Assembly: GCA_020633055.1 (NCBI GenBank)
Contig: JACKEJ010000006.1
Span: forward strand, 496,001 to 560,000
Origin: Sandaracinaceae bacterium
GTDB taxonomy: Bacteria; Myxococcota_A; Polyangia; Polyangiales; Houyiibacteriaceae
Reading direction: 5' to 3'
Length of the DNA stretch: 64,000 nucleotides
Below the pieces are notes generated by a model. It was not told the DNA's origin. It did no database searches and saw nothing but the letters and a program-made list of their open reading frames with translations. Position numbers and translations under genes: made by a program. Shown here in pieces: positions 56,490 to 64,000 of this stretch (positions are counted from its first letter, which is position 1; each line of letters starts with the position of its first letter).

Positions 56490-58301
56490 ATGACTGGCCC
56501 CGCGAAGCGCATCGCGCTCGTCGCGTTGAGCCCCTGGAAGCAGGGAGAGTTGTTTTTGTCGTTCAACATCGCGTGCCGCCGCCTCCATGCGGCGCTGCTG
56601 AGCGACCCACGGCTCGAGGGGAGCCAGATCGAGGTGTTCGAGAGCGGCGCCATCCCGTTGGACCAGTGGGTCGAGCGCATCGTCGCGTACGAGGCCGACA
56701 TGCTGGCCGCCTCGGCGTACCTCTGGTCCCTCCCGAGCTTCGCGCTGCTGGCCGAGCAGGTGAAGCGGCGCTTGCCGGGGTGCCTCACCGTGTTCGGTGG
56801 GCCGTCCGCGCGCCCCGTCGTGCTGGACCTTCCCCCCTATCAGCAGACACGGCGTTCCATCGATGCGCTGGTCGTGGGGGAGGGCGAGCAATTGATCGTC
56901 GAGCTCGCGGTGCGCGGGCTACGTCCCTCCGCGGACTACACCGACCTGCCCGGGCTCGCGCTGCCGAGCCCGCTCGGGTGGCGACGCACGCCGAAGCCCA
57001 GCACCAGCTTGGACCTCAACGCGCTCCCATCACCGTACGTGATGAACCTGGTGCGACCAGGCGCGACGGCGTACCTCGAGACGTTCCGCGGATGCCCGAT
57101 GTCGTGCAAGTTCTGTCAGTGGGGCACGATGGACGCATCGCAGGGCGTGCTCTCCGTCGACCTCATCGAGGCCGAGCTGAACGCCATCGCGGAGCTCGAC
57201 CCGGTCGGCGTGGCGGTCGTCGATGCCGGACTCAACCTGAACAGCCGCGCGTTTCGGAACCTCGTGGAAGCCGAGGAACGCACCGGGGCGCTTGCTGGTC
57301 GCTACCTCGACGTGGGGCTGTACCCGACCCTCCTCACCGACGAGCACATCGAGTTCGTGCGTCGATGCCGCTCGCGTGTCGGGCTAGGCCTGCAGACCAC
57401 CAACCCCGAGGCGCTCGTCACGCAGGGTCGCCGGTACAAGGAGCGCCTGTTCGAGGACGCCGTCGAGCGCCTCGCGGCGGTGTCCGACGTCACGGTCGAG
57501 GTGATCATGGGTCTCCCCGGAGACTCCCTCGAGGGCTTCAAGGAGACCATGCGCCGTGTGAGCGACCTGCCTTGCAGCATCCGCGTGTACCAGTGCTTGA
57601 TCCTCCCGGACGCGCTGCTGACCGAGCACGCCGCCGCGGAGCACCTGAGGTTCCATCCGGTGACCCTGCAAGTTCGCGAAGCGCCCGGGTGGTCGCCTCG
57701 CGACCTGGACGCGGCCTGCGACTGGCTGAACGGCTGGTGTGGCGCCACCGGCGACCAGGTGAGGTCGCTCGGCGCGACGCACGGGGACCACCTGGAGCCG
57801 TACGTGGAGCAGGTCATCGACCTGCCGTCGTGGGTGCGTCACGTCGGGCGCTACGAGACGCTCCTCCCCCAAGGCGCAGACGAAGCGCGGCCCCGGGGTC
57901 GTCCCCAGCTCGATGTGCCGATGAGCCGCCCCCCCGCCATCGGCTCGGGTCCCGCGGACCCTGCGCTCGAGGAGGCCCGGCACCTCGCGGCGACGCGCCT
58001 GGAGCGGCGGACCCGCGGGCGCTGCACCGTCGAGTCGGTCTCCTCCCGCGGTGACGCGCTCCATGCCATGTTCCGCATCGGGAGCCGCCGCTTCGAGGTC
58101 TTGGCCCGCGCACGCCAGCCGGAAAGCAACGCCTTCGTCACAGTCGGTGGGTGCGAGTTCGTCTACGTGGTGGACGCAGGCGCAGAGCCCGGAGGGGCCG
58201 AGCGGGAGCTGCTGGCGCACTGCGTGCGTGAGGTCTGGCAGCCTCTCGCGAAGCTCGTCCTGGCGAGGGTCAGGGCCGAGGGCGAGCCTCGGCCAGCGTA
58301 G
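56490..58301 (+). CDS. B12-binding radical SAM protein (full length)
   Basis: A 603-residue protein with an N-terminal B12-binding domain (residues 5-160; no DxHxxG base-off motif seen), the radical SAM motif CPMSCKFC (Cys202, Cys206, Cys209), a complete barrel (VAVVDAGLNLNS, VGLGLQTTNPEAL, VEVIMGLPGDSLEGF), and a C-terminal domain of about 70 residues (533-603). Such enzymes methylate unactivated carbon or phosphorus, or rearrange carbon skeletons. Paralogue of the deleted gene at 47506. The ATG overlaps the TGA of a small upstream frame as ATGA. Confidence 0.85.
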   Translation: MTGPAKRIALVALSPWKQGELFLSFNIACRRLHAALLSDPRLEGSQIEVFESGAIPLDQWVERIVAYEADMLAASAYLWSLPSFALLAEQVKRRLPGCLTVFGGPSARPVVLDLPPYQQTRRSIDALVVGEGEQLIVELAVRGLRPSADYTDLPGLALPSPLGWRRTPKPSTSLDLNALPSPYVMNLVRPGATAYLETFRGCPMSCKFCQWGTMDASQGVLSVDLIEAELNAIAELDPVGVAVVDAGLNLNSRAFRNLVEAEERTGALAGRYLDVGLYPTLLTDEHIEFVRRCRSRVGLGLQTTNPEALVTQGRRYKERLFEDAVERLAAVSDVTVEVIMGLPGDSLEGFKETMRRVSDLPCSIRVYQCLILPDALLTEHAAAEHLRFHPVTLQVREAPGWSPRDLDAACDWLNGWCGATGDQVRSLGATHGDHLEPYVEQVIDLPSWVRHVGRYETLLPQGADEARPRGRPQLDVPMSRPPAIGSGPADPALEEARHLAATRLERRTRGRCTVESVSSRGDALHAMFRIGSRRFEVLARARQPESNAFVTVGGCEFVYVVDAGAEPGGAERELLAHCVREVWQPLAKLVLARVRAEGEPRPA

Positions 58302-58356
58302 AGGTTTACAAGCGGTGCGGCGCGCTGGTTGCGTGGTCGGCCGCAGCGCGGCTACT

Positions 58357-59217
58357 GTGCCTCTCGTGCAGACGAAGCCACATCAGGGCGCGGGCGTCGA
58401 GGTCTGGGGAGTCGACCTCCGCACCATGGACGACGACGTCTTCCAGCGCGTGAACGCTCTCTTTCGACGCCACGGGCTCGTGTTCTTCCGCGACCAGCAG
58501 CTCGGCGAGCACGACCACATCTCCCTGGCGCGGCGCTTTGGCACCATCAACGTGAACCGCTTCTTCGTGCCGAACCCGCGCTACCCGGAGATCGCGATGG
58601 TCGTGAAGGAGCCGGACCAACGCGCGAACATCGGGGGCGGCTGGCACACCGATCACTCGTACGACGAAGAGCCCGCGCTCGGGTCCATCCTGGTGGCGCG
58701 CGAGCTGCCCGAGTCTGGCGGCGACACGTGGTTCGTGAACATGGCGGATGCCTTCGACCGCCTGCCCGACGCGCTCAAGCGCAAGCTGCGCACCATGAAC
58801 GCGGTGCACTCGTCCAAGCACATCTTCGGCACGCGCGGCGCGTGGCTGCGGCGCTTGGTGGGCAGCCAGGACCAGGTGAAGAACCCGGAGTTGGCGGACG
58901 CCATGGACGACGTCGTGCATCCAGTGGTCGTGCGACACCCGCTGTCGGGACGCGAGGTGCTCTACGTCAACCCCGGCTTCACCATCCGCTTCGAGCACCA
59001 CACGGTGCTCGGGTCCATGCCGCTGCTCGGCTACCTCTACGCCGAAGCCACACGCTCGAGGCACGTCGCGAAGTTCGCCTGGGAGCCGGGGTCGGTCGCG
59101 CTGTGGGACAACCGCGCCACCTGGCACTACGCCAAGAACGACTACGCCGGCCAGCGTCGTGTCATGCACCGCATCACCATCGACGGTTGCGCCCTCGAGC
59201 CCGCGTTGGCGTCATGA
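58357..59217 (+). CDS. TauD/TfdA-family 2OG-Fe(II) dioxygenase
   Basis: The 286-residue enzyme has the N-terminal TauD pattern GAGVEVWGVDLRTMDDDVFQRV and HGLVFFRDQQL. Iron ligands are His97-x-Asp99 in WHTDHSYDEEP and His271 in RRVMHRITIDG, with Arg in the last segment. The GTG at 58357 is chosen because residues VPLVQTKPHQGAG align with the start of other TauD proteins; GTG 58366 is possible. TfdA/TauD members hydroxylate sulfonates, aryloxyalkanoates or many specialised substrates. It follows the B12 radical SAM gene on the same strand by 55 bases. Confidence 0.85.
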   Translation: MPLVQTKPHQGAGVEVWGVDLRTMDDDVFQRVNALFRRHGLVFFRDQQLGEHDHISLARRFGTINVNRFFVPNPRYPEIAMVVKEPDQRANIGGGWHTDHSYDEEPALGSILVARELPESGGDTWFVNMADAFDRLPDALKRKLRTMNAVHSSKHIFGTRGAWLRRLVGSQDQVKNPELADAMDDVVHPVVVRHPLSGREVLYVNPGFTIRFEHHTVLGSMPLLGYLYAEATRSRHVAKFAWEPGSVALWDNRATWHYAKNDYAGQRRVMHRITIDGCALEPALAS

Positions 59218-59248
59218 CCCGCGCGGCTGCGCTGCCGTCGTGCTGCGG

Positions 59249-60184
59249 CTAGCGCCGCTCGTGCCGTAACAGCCACTCCAGCACGGCGGTCGAGAACCCC
59301 ACACGGTCGACGACGGGGAGGTGCCCGCCGTCTTCGATGCTCCACAGCGACATGTCGAGGCCCGGGTCGCACCCGGCGCGGAAGTCGAGCACCTGTGTCT
59401 CGGCCCCATCCAGGCTGTTGTCGAGGTCGAGATCGGCACCCGCTACGGCCGCCTCGACGTCGCAGCCCGCGCGCGCTGCGCTGCGCCGCACGCTCTCGAG
59501 GGCGCCCGGGTAGCCCGCCGGGAACATCCCGTTTGCGTCGGTGGCTCCGTCGTAGAGGATGACTTCGTCCGCGGTGCCGTGGATCTGCAGCACGCTCACG
59601 GGCTCGTCCGACACGCAGTCCGCGGGGTCTTCGAACGTCGCGCCCGCCAGGCTGGCGATGGCCGTGATGACGTCGGGCGCCTCGCAGGCCATGCGGTAGC
59701 TCATGAAGCCGCCGTTGCTGTGGCCGAAGAGATAGACGCGGCGCGGGTCCACGCGGTAGTTGGCGCTCGCCTCCTCGATCAGGGCGCGGATGTAGGCCAC
59801 GTCGTCCACGCTGCTGCCCTCGAAGTTGCAGCACGCGTCGGTGGCGTTCCAGAAGCGCTGGCCGTCGGAGTTGTGAGTTCCGTCGGGGACGACCAGGATG
59901 AAGCCCAGCTCCGTCACCTGGTTGGACAGCCCGAAGTAGATGTTCTGGACGCCTCCCGAGGCCGAGAAGCCGTGCAGCAGCACCACCAGGGGGTACGCCT
60001 GCCGTGCGTCGTAGTCCCGCGGAACTCGGATGTCCGCGGGTCGTCCGGCGGCCACGCCCAGGGTGGTCGCGGGGTCCTCGGGGAGCGGGGGGAGCGCTTC
60101 GTCTCCGCACGACGCGAGGCAGGCCGAGGTCAGTACGCACAACACTGCGAGGGCACGACTGACGGAAGCGACTGGGTAGCTCAT
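59249..60184 (-). CDS. Secreted esterase lipoprotein, LpqC/CE1-like
   Basis: The 311-residue protein has a signal peptide and lipobox LASC (Cys26). Its hydrolase core has the LVVLLHGFSASG oxyanion loop (about residues 66-77), the nucleophile elbow GHSNGGFMSY (Ser about residue 155), LQIHGTADEVILYDG, and GGHLPVVD with the probable catalytic His near residue 293. Paired cysteines (ACCNF) may form a disulfide. The LpqC/feruloyl-esterase/PHB-depolymerase group cleaves ester bonds of extracellular polymers or small esters; substrate unknown. Confidence 0.83.
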   Translation of the reverse strand: MSYPVASVSRALAVLCVLTSACLASCGDEALPPLPEDPATTLGVAAGRPADIRVPRDYDARQAYPLVVLLHGFSASGGVQNIYFGLSNQVTELGFILVVPDGTHNSDGQRFWNATDACCNFEGSSVDDVAYIRALIEEASANYRVDPRRVYLFGHSNGGFMSYRMACEAPDVITAIASLAGATFEDPADCVSDEPVSVLQIHGTADEVILYDGATDANGMFPAGYPGALESVRRSAARAGCDVEAAVAGADLDLDNSLDGAETQVLDFRAGCDPGLDMSLWSIEDGGHLPVVDRVGFSTAVLEWLLRHERR

Positions 60185-60350
60185 GTGCCGGAGTCTGCCT
60201 CAGACCCATGCAGGTCCGCCAAACGAACGACCAAGCGCGGGGACGAGACACCAAGGCCCGCATCAACGGCTTCGATGTCTCCGGCGCGCACGAACCAGGT
60301 CGGGTTCGTGGCGGCCTACCTCACGAACGCGGTCCGCTGAGCACCCCGTC

Positions 60351-60398
60351 GCTCGACCGCGCCGGGCGCGCCGTGCTGCGCGCCCGGCGCGGCCGAGC
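60351..60398. terminator. Strong GC hairpin downstream of trpE(G)
   Basis: A 14-bp perfect inverted repeat (CCGCGCCGGGCGCG at 60357-60370 and its complement at 60379-60392, loop of 8) is extended by five more pairs (GCTCG at 60351 with CGAGC at 60394) across one mismatch. It lies 24 bases past the trpE(G) stop and before the esterase promoter region. There is no clear U-tract, so it may be a Rho-assisted terminator or an mRNA 3' end protector rather than a classical intrinsic one. Confidence 0.5.
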
Positions 60399-60422
60399 GA
60401 ACGAGTCTCGTGCGCTCGCGCC

Positions 60423-62693
60423 TCATGCGCTGCGCTCGTGCGCGCCCCGCTTCGTGCGCAGCGCGTTCTCGATCAAGCGCAGCCCCAGCCCGCGGTCCGT
60501 CGTGATGGACTCTGGGTGGAACTGCACCGCGTGCCACGGGCGCGTCGCGTGGGACACGCCCATGACGACGCAGCCCTCGTAGTCCACGCCGCGGTGCCGC
60601 AGCGTCTCGCGTGGCCCCATGGCCGTGATGCGCAGCGTCTCGGGGAAGCTGCCATCCAGCGTCCGCGCGTGCAGGCTGTGGTAGCGCCCTGCGCGGAACA
60701 CCGGTGGGAAGCCCTCAAACAGGGGGCCCTTGAGGTCCGCGATGAGCGACGAGCTGCCGTGCTTCGGGGTGGGCAGCTGATCCAGGGCGCCGCCCTCGTG
60801 CTCGACCATGGCCTGCAGCCCGAGGCAGACACCGAACACCGCGCAGTCCGTCTCCGCGGCGGCGTCCAGGACGCTGCTGCACCCGAAGTCCTCGGGGCGC
60901 CCGGGCCCCGGCGAGAGCACCAACAGGTCCGGCGCGAGCTCACGGATGCGGGCGGGGTCGAAGCCCGCGCGCAGGGTGGTGACCTCGGCGCCGGTCTGCC
61001 GCAGGTAGTCTGCCAGCGTGTGCACGAAGCTGTCCCGGTGGTCCACCAGCAGCACGCGTGCGCTCGTGGTCGCGGCGCGTGGCCGCGCGCTGACGGCCTT
61101 GGTCGCGGGGGACCGGGTGGCCAAGCGCAGCGCGTCGAACACCGCGCTGGCCTTGAGCACGCACTCGCGCGCCTCCTTCTCGGGCTCCGAGGCATGCAAC
61201 AGCGTCGCCCCCGCGCGGACCTCAAGGGTGCCCGCGCGTAGGCGCGCAGTACGCAGCGTGAGACCGGTGTTGAGGTCGCCGTTGAACATGACCGCGCCCA
61301 CCGCGCCGCTGTAGAAGCCGCGCGCGGTCTTCTCGTGGTCTTCGATGAACTGCAGCGCGTCGGGCTTCGGCGCGCCCGTGACCGTCACCGCCCACGTGTG
61401 CGCCAGGAAAGCGTCGAGCGCGTCGCGGTCCTCGCGCAGGGTGCCCACCACGTGGTCGACCGTGTGCATCAGCCGGCTGTACAGCTCCACCTGCCGGCGG
61501 CCGATCACGCGCACGCTGCCCGGCTCGCAGATGCGCGCCTTGTCGTTGCGGTCGACGTCGGTGCACATGGTCAGCTCGTCTTCCTCCTTGGTGTCGTTCA
61601 GCAGCGCACGCAGGCGCTCCGCGTCCTCCAGCGCGTCCGCTCCGCGCGCGGTGGTGCCCGCGATGGGGCAGGTCTCCACGTTGCGCCCCCGCACGCGCAC
61701 GAACATCTCGGGGGACGCGCCCACCAGGTGCTCGTCGCGGCCCAGGTTCATGAGGAACCCGTAGGGGGCGGGGTTCAGCGTCCGCAGCGCGTCGTACAGG
61801 TCGCTCGGGCGCACGTCCGTCTCGGCCCGGAAGGTCTGGCTCAGCACCACCTCGAACAGGTCCCCACGCGCGAACGCCTCGAGGGCACGGCGCACGCCGG
61901 CCTCGAATTCCGCGGGTAGGTGGTCGCTCGTCACGGCGCCGAGCTGCGTGCCCCGTGATCGCCGCGGGGCTCCTTCCACGTTCGCGCGAGGGAGGTCGTG
62001 CGTGGTCGCGGCGCCGTCCGTGAAGTCGTACGCGTGCCGTTCGGCGCGGCCCTCTTGGGCGTCCAAGAACACGATGTCGTCGGCCAGGTACAGCACCAGG
62101 TCGCGGCCCTCGGCGGAGCGCGGGAGGCGCTCTCGCACGGGTTCGAAGCGGAAGCCGAGCGCGTAGCCGAACGCGCCGTAGAGGCCCAAGCACGCGTCGC
62201 CCGGGTGGTGCAGGTGGGTCACGAGCGCGCGCAGGAGGTCGAACACCGACGCCGAGCGGCTGCGGTCTTCTTCGCGCTCGGGGGCCGCCCCTTGCTTCAG
62301 CCTGGCGGTCACGCGGGTCTCGCCGACGCTCACCTCTGTGAGGGTCGCGACGGCGCGCACGACCGGCGCCAGCATGCGCAGCAGGGGCACGCCGCGCGCC
62401 CCGAGGGCTTCGAGCGTGATGGCGTCACCGGCGCTGGTGAGGCGCAGCGGCGGGTTCACGAAGCCGATGTCGTAGCGGCTGTAGCGCCCGGGGTACTCGA
62501 AGCTGGAGCCCAGCAGCACGCCTGGCTGCGTGTCCAGCGCTGACGCGATGGCCGAGAGGGCCGCGCGGGCCTCGCTCGGGGACAAGGGGGTCGTGGTGCG
62601 ATCGACGACCACGCCGCCCGCGGTGACGTACCGCGTGGTGGCGAGGGTGTCGGTCGCAATGGATCTGTCGGATACGGACGAGAGGGGCTGCAT
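60423..62693 (-). CDS. trpE(G): Fused anthranilate synthase TrpE(G)
   Basis: One 756-residue chain holds the chorismate-binding TrpE component (about residues 40-520: SQTFRAE, LVGASPEMFVRVRG, CPIAGTTARG, DVDRNDKARICEPGSVRV, VTGAPKPDALQFIEDHE) and a glutamine amidotransferase TrpG (about 560-750: VLLVDHRDSFVHTLADY, LLVLSPGPGRPEDFG, the nucleophile Cys in FGVCLGLQAM, and VQFHPESITTD). This is the fused layout known in rhizobia and some others. It catalyses the first committed step of tryptophan synthesis. An AAGGAG ribosome site precedes the ATG at 62693. Upstream lies a Trp leader peptide and attenuator. Confidence 0.93.
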   Translation of the reverse strand: MQPLSSVSDRSIATDTLATTRYVTAGGVVVDRTTTPLSPSEARAALSAIASALDTQPGVLLGSSFEYPGRYSRYDIGFVNPPLRLTSAGDAITLEALGARGVPLLRMLAPVVRAVATLTEVSVGETRVTARLKQGAAPEREEDRSRSASVFDLLRALVTHLHHPGDACLGLYGAFGYALGFRFEPVRERLPRSAEGRDLVLYLADDIVFLDAQEGRAERHAYDFTDGAATTHDLPRANVEGAPRRSRGTQLGAVTSDHLPAEFEAGVRRALEAFARGDLFEVVLSQTFRAETDVRPSDLYDALRTLNPAPYGFLMNLGRDEHLVGASPEMFVRVRGRNVETCPIAGTTARGADALEDAERLRALLNDTKEEDELTMCTDVDRNDKARICEPGSVRVIGRRQVELYSRLMHTVDHVVGTLREDRDALDAFLAHTWAVTVTGAPKPDALQFIEDHEKTARGFYSGAVGAVMFNGDLNTGLTLRTARLRAGTLEVRAGATLLHASEPEKEARECVLKASAVFDALRLATRSPATKAVSARPRAATTSARVLLVDHRDSFVHTLADYLRQTGAEVTTLRAGFDPARIRELAPDLLVLSPGPGRPEDFGCSSVLDAAAETDCAVFGVCLGLQAMVEHEGGALDQLPTPKHGSSSLIADLKGPLFEGFPPVFRAGRYHSLHARTLDGSFPETLRITAMGPRETLRHRGVDYEGCVVMGVSHATRPWHAVQFHPESITTDRGLGLRLIENALRTKRGAHERSA

Positions 62694-62783
62694 GGGGGAC
62701 TCCTTGCCTCCCTCGCGCCCTGCTGAAGTCCTCGCTTCGTTCGGCCGCGCGGAGGCGGCCAGAGCCGCCACGTCTGGTGGCCG

Positions 62784-62815
62784 AAAAACGAAACGGCCGC
62801 CAGAGGAGGCGGCCG
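62784..62815 (-). terminator. Intrinsic terminator of trp attenuator
   Basis: On the minus strand a perfect 8-bp stem (CGGCCGCC, loop TCCTCT, GGCGGCCG; 62815-62794) is followed directly by TTTCGTTTTT. It lies between the Trp leader peptide and trpE(G). The stem's 5' side overlaps a stretch (62805-62817) that can instead pair with the segment just after the leader stop (62843-62854), forming an antiterminator. Confidence 0.8.
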
Positions 62816-62853
62816 CGAACGATGACTGAGCAACGAATTACGCGCGGCGCCTC

Positions 62854-62901
62854 CTAGGAGGTAAACCACCAGCGCGCATAAACGTTGATGCTGCGAAGCA
62901 T
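62854..62901 (-). CDS. trpL: Trp leader peptide of anthranilate synthase attenuator
   Basis: A 15-residue ORF, MLRSINVYARWWFTS, with two consecutive Trp codons, begins at 62901 and ends TAG. It lies 160 bases before trpE(G), with antiterminator and terminator arms in between. Tandem Trp codons placed just before the first pairing segment are the hallmark of ribosome-mediated tryptophan attenuation. Low tryptophan would stall ribosomes at the Trp codons and let trpE(G) be read. Confidence 0.75.
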   Translation of the reverse strand: MLRSINVYARWWFTS

Positions 62902-62987
62902 GAGAGCACTCTGTCGTGCCCCGAGGGAGGCGTCAAGAGCGTGCATGCACTTCGTTGCGCTCGTGGGGGGTCGTGCGACAGTCGGGC

Positions 62988-64000
62988 ATGGTCGAACCCA
63001 CGCCGGAGAGCGCGAGCGCGGTGACCACCCCCTACAGCACCCGCAAGCTCACAGCCGGGTTGATGCTGGGGGTGGGGGTGCACGCCATGGAGGGCTTCTC
63101 GGTCTACACGGCGCTGCCAGCGCTCACGGTCGAGATGAACGCTCGACCGCTGTACGGCGCGGTCATCACCATCTACCTGCTGGGGTCGTTGGTGGGGCTG
63201 GTGTGGGCCGGCGTGCGCGCCGACACGCACGGGCTCGGGGGCACGCTGCGGGTGGGTCTCTTGGCGGCCGCCACGGGGCTGCTGGGCGCCACCCTCGCGC
63301 AGCGCATCGAGCTGCTGCTGCTGTTCCGTGTGTTCCAGGGGTTCGGCGGCGGCGCGCTCACCACGGTCATCTACGCCGCCGTGCACCAGGCCTACCCGCG
63401 CGAGCGCTGGGCACAGACGCTGGCGTTCTTGTCGCTCGCGTGGGGGGTGAGCGCCGTGGCCATGCCGGGGCTGCTCGGGCTGATCGTGGATCACCTGCAC
63501 TGGCGCTACGTGTTCGCGCTGGGGCTGCCCATCGTCGCGCTCGCTGGGTGGCTCACCTTGCCCCCTCTCGCGACGCTCGCGGCCGAGCGCGCGCAGCGCC
63601 ACACGGTGTCACCGGAGGTAGGCGTCGATGCGGGTGTCGGGGCGGAGCCTGGCGCCGACACCGACGGTGGACCGCGCCGCACACGCCGGCTCGTGACCGC
63701 CGTCACGGTCGTGGTCCTGGGTGCGCTCGTAGGTCTGCATGGGGCGCTACTGCCCGGCGTTCCAGCCGCGCTCGCGCTGGTGCTGCCCGCCGTCGGGGGC
63801 GCCGCGGTGATCGGGGGCCTCGCCGTGCTGTGGCCTCCCGGGGTCTTCCGGCTGCGAGGCGTGCTCCCCGCGTCGGTGGGCGTGAAGACGCTCGCGTGCG
63901 GGCTGTTCTTCGGAGCGGAGGCGCACCTCCCGCTGGCGCTCACGGACGTGCATCAGCGCGGGAGCGCGTTCGTGGGGCTGGTGCTCACGGTCGCGGCGAT
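62988..64000 (+). CDS. MFS transporter, 3' truncated by window edge
   Basis: A membrane transporter open from the ATG at 62988 to the end of the window (337 codons). The first residues are short and polar, then come hydrophobic helices including LTAGLMLGVGVHAMEGFSVY, a GSLVGLVWAGVRADTHG loop typical of the MFS motif-A position, and VFQGFGGGALTTVIYAA. At least eight transmembrane segments are in view. It is probably an exporter of the drug:H+ antiporter type; substrate unknown. It is divergent from the trp leader, whose promoter shares 86 bases. Confidence 0.8.
   Translation, partial: MVEPTPESASAVTTPYSTRKLTAGLMLGVGVHAMEGFSVYTALPALTVEMNARPLYGAVITIYLLGSLVGLVWAGVRADTHGLGGTLRVGLLAAATGLLGATLAQRIELLLLFRVFQGFGGGALTTVIYAAVHQAYPRERWAQTLAFLSLAWGVSAVAMPGLLGLIVDHLHWRYVFALGLPIVALAGWLTLPPLATLAAERAQRHTVSPEVGVDAGVGAEPGADTDGGPRRTRRLVTAVTVVVLGALVGLHGALLPGVPAALALVLPAVGGAAVIGGLAVLWPPGVFRLRGVLPASVGVKTLACGLFFGAEAHLPLALTDVHQRGSAFVGLVLTVAA

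Noticed and set aside
62838..63602. 254-codon minus-strand frame ending after the trp leader
   Set aside because: It is antisense to the MFS transporter and its end merely overlaps the leader in another frame.

Overview
The window is GC-rich, densely coded chromosomal DNA with the marks of a myxobacterium-like bacterium (Myxococcota, plausibly the Sandaracinaceae side of Polyangiales). The evidence is a DUF2378-type protein, a lipoprotein with the CNGxDxNCNGxxDE motif, many lipoproteins and TPR proteins of unknown role, AgmX-like C-terminal domains, a MASE1 hybrid histidine kinase, and frequent GTG starts. No rRNA, tRNA or CRISPR array was recognised. The assignment is by protein character only; no database search was run.

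Layout. 0-5.6 kb: a truncated AgmX-like protein, a thiamine cluster (thiS, thiG, a small lipoprotein, thiE), an orphan DNA methyltransferase, a glutaminyl cyclase and a tandem glutaredoxin/GST-N protein. 5.7-18.3 kb: a PHP-domain lipoprotein, an alpha/beta hydrolase, a hybrid sensor kinase, a Coq4-like protein divergent from a TetR regulator with a perfect palindromic operator between them, purF, a HupE/UreJ protein and a zinc-ribbon membrane protein. 18.4-32.4 kb: a rifampicin-phosphotransferase-like enzyme, two pseudouridine synthases, a run of secreted propeller and TPR proteins, a ThrE-type exporter, a HAD 5'-nucleotidase, a DSD1-like PLP enzyme and a TPR protein.

32.4-59.2 kb is accessory DNA and the most interesting part. 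It starts with a minus-strand isoprenoid operon: a cis-prenyltransferase, a protein with ABBA-prenyltransferase-like strand patterns, an FAD desaturase-like oxidoreductase and the DUF2378 protein. It continues with a second ABBA-like protein and a radical SAM enzyme paired with an unknown protein. Then come three paralogous 2OG-Fe(II) oxygenases, a PhyH-type and a TauD-type dioxygenase, a methylmalonyl-CoA mutase large subunit and two SAM methyltransferases. Two paralogous B12-binding radical SAM proteins follow, one lacking most of its radical SAM core. Also present is a tightly overlapped five-gene operon for making and transferring an activated small molecule (class II aldolase, double nucleotidyltransferase, GT2, GDPD-like phosphodiesterase, phosphoribulokinase-like kinase), beside a multi-spanning membrane protein. 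Two inverted copies of a roughly 160-bp MITE-like repeat bracket 39.6-47.1 kb. The gene content suggests a specialised-metabolite cluster, possibly of a prenylated and heavily oxidised or methylated product, plus a surface-glycan module; this is inference.

59.2-64 kb: a secreted CE1/LpqC-type esterase, a fused anthranilate synthase TrpE(G) preceded by a Trp-codon leader peptide and attenuator, and a divergent MFS transporter that runs off the window.
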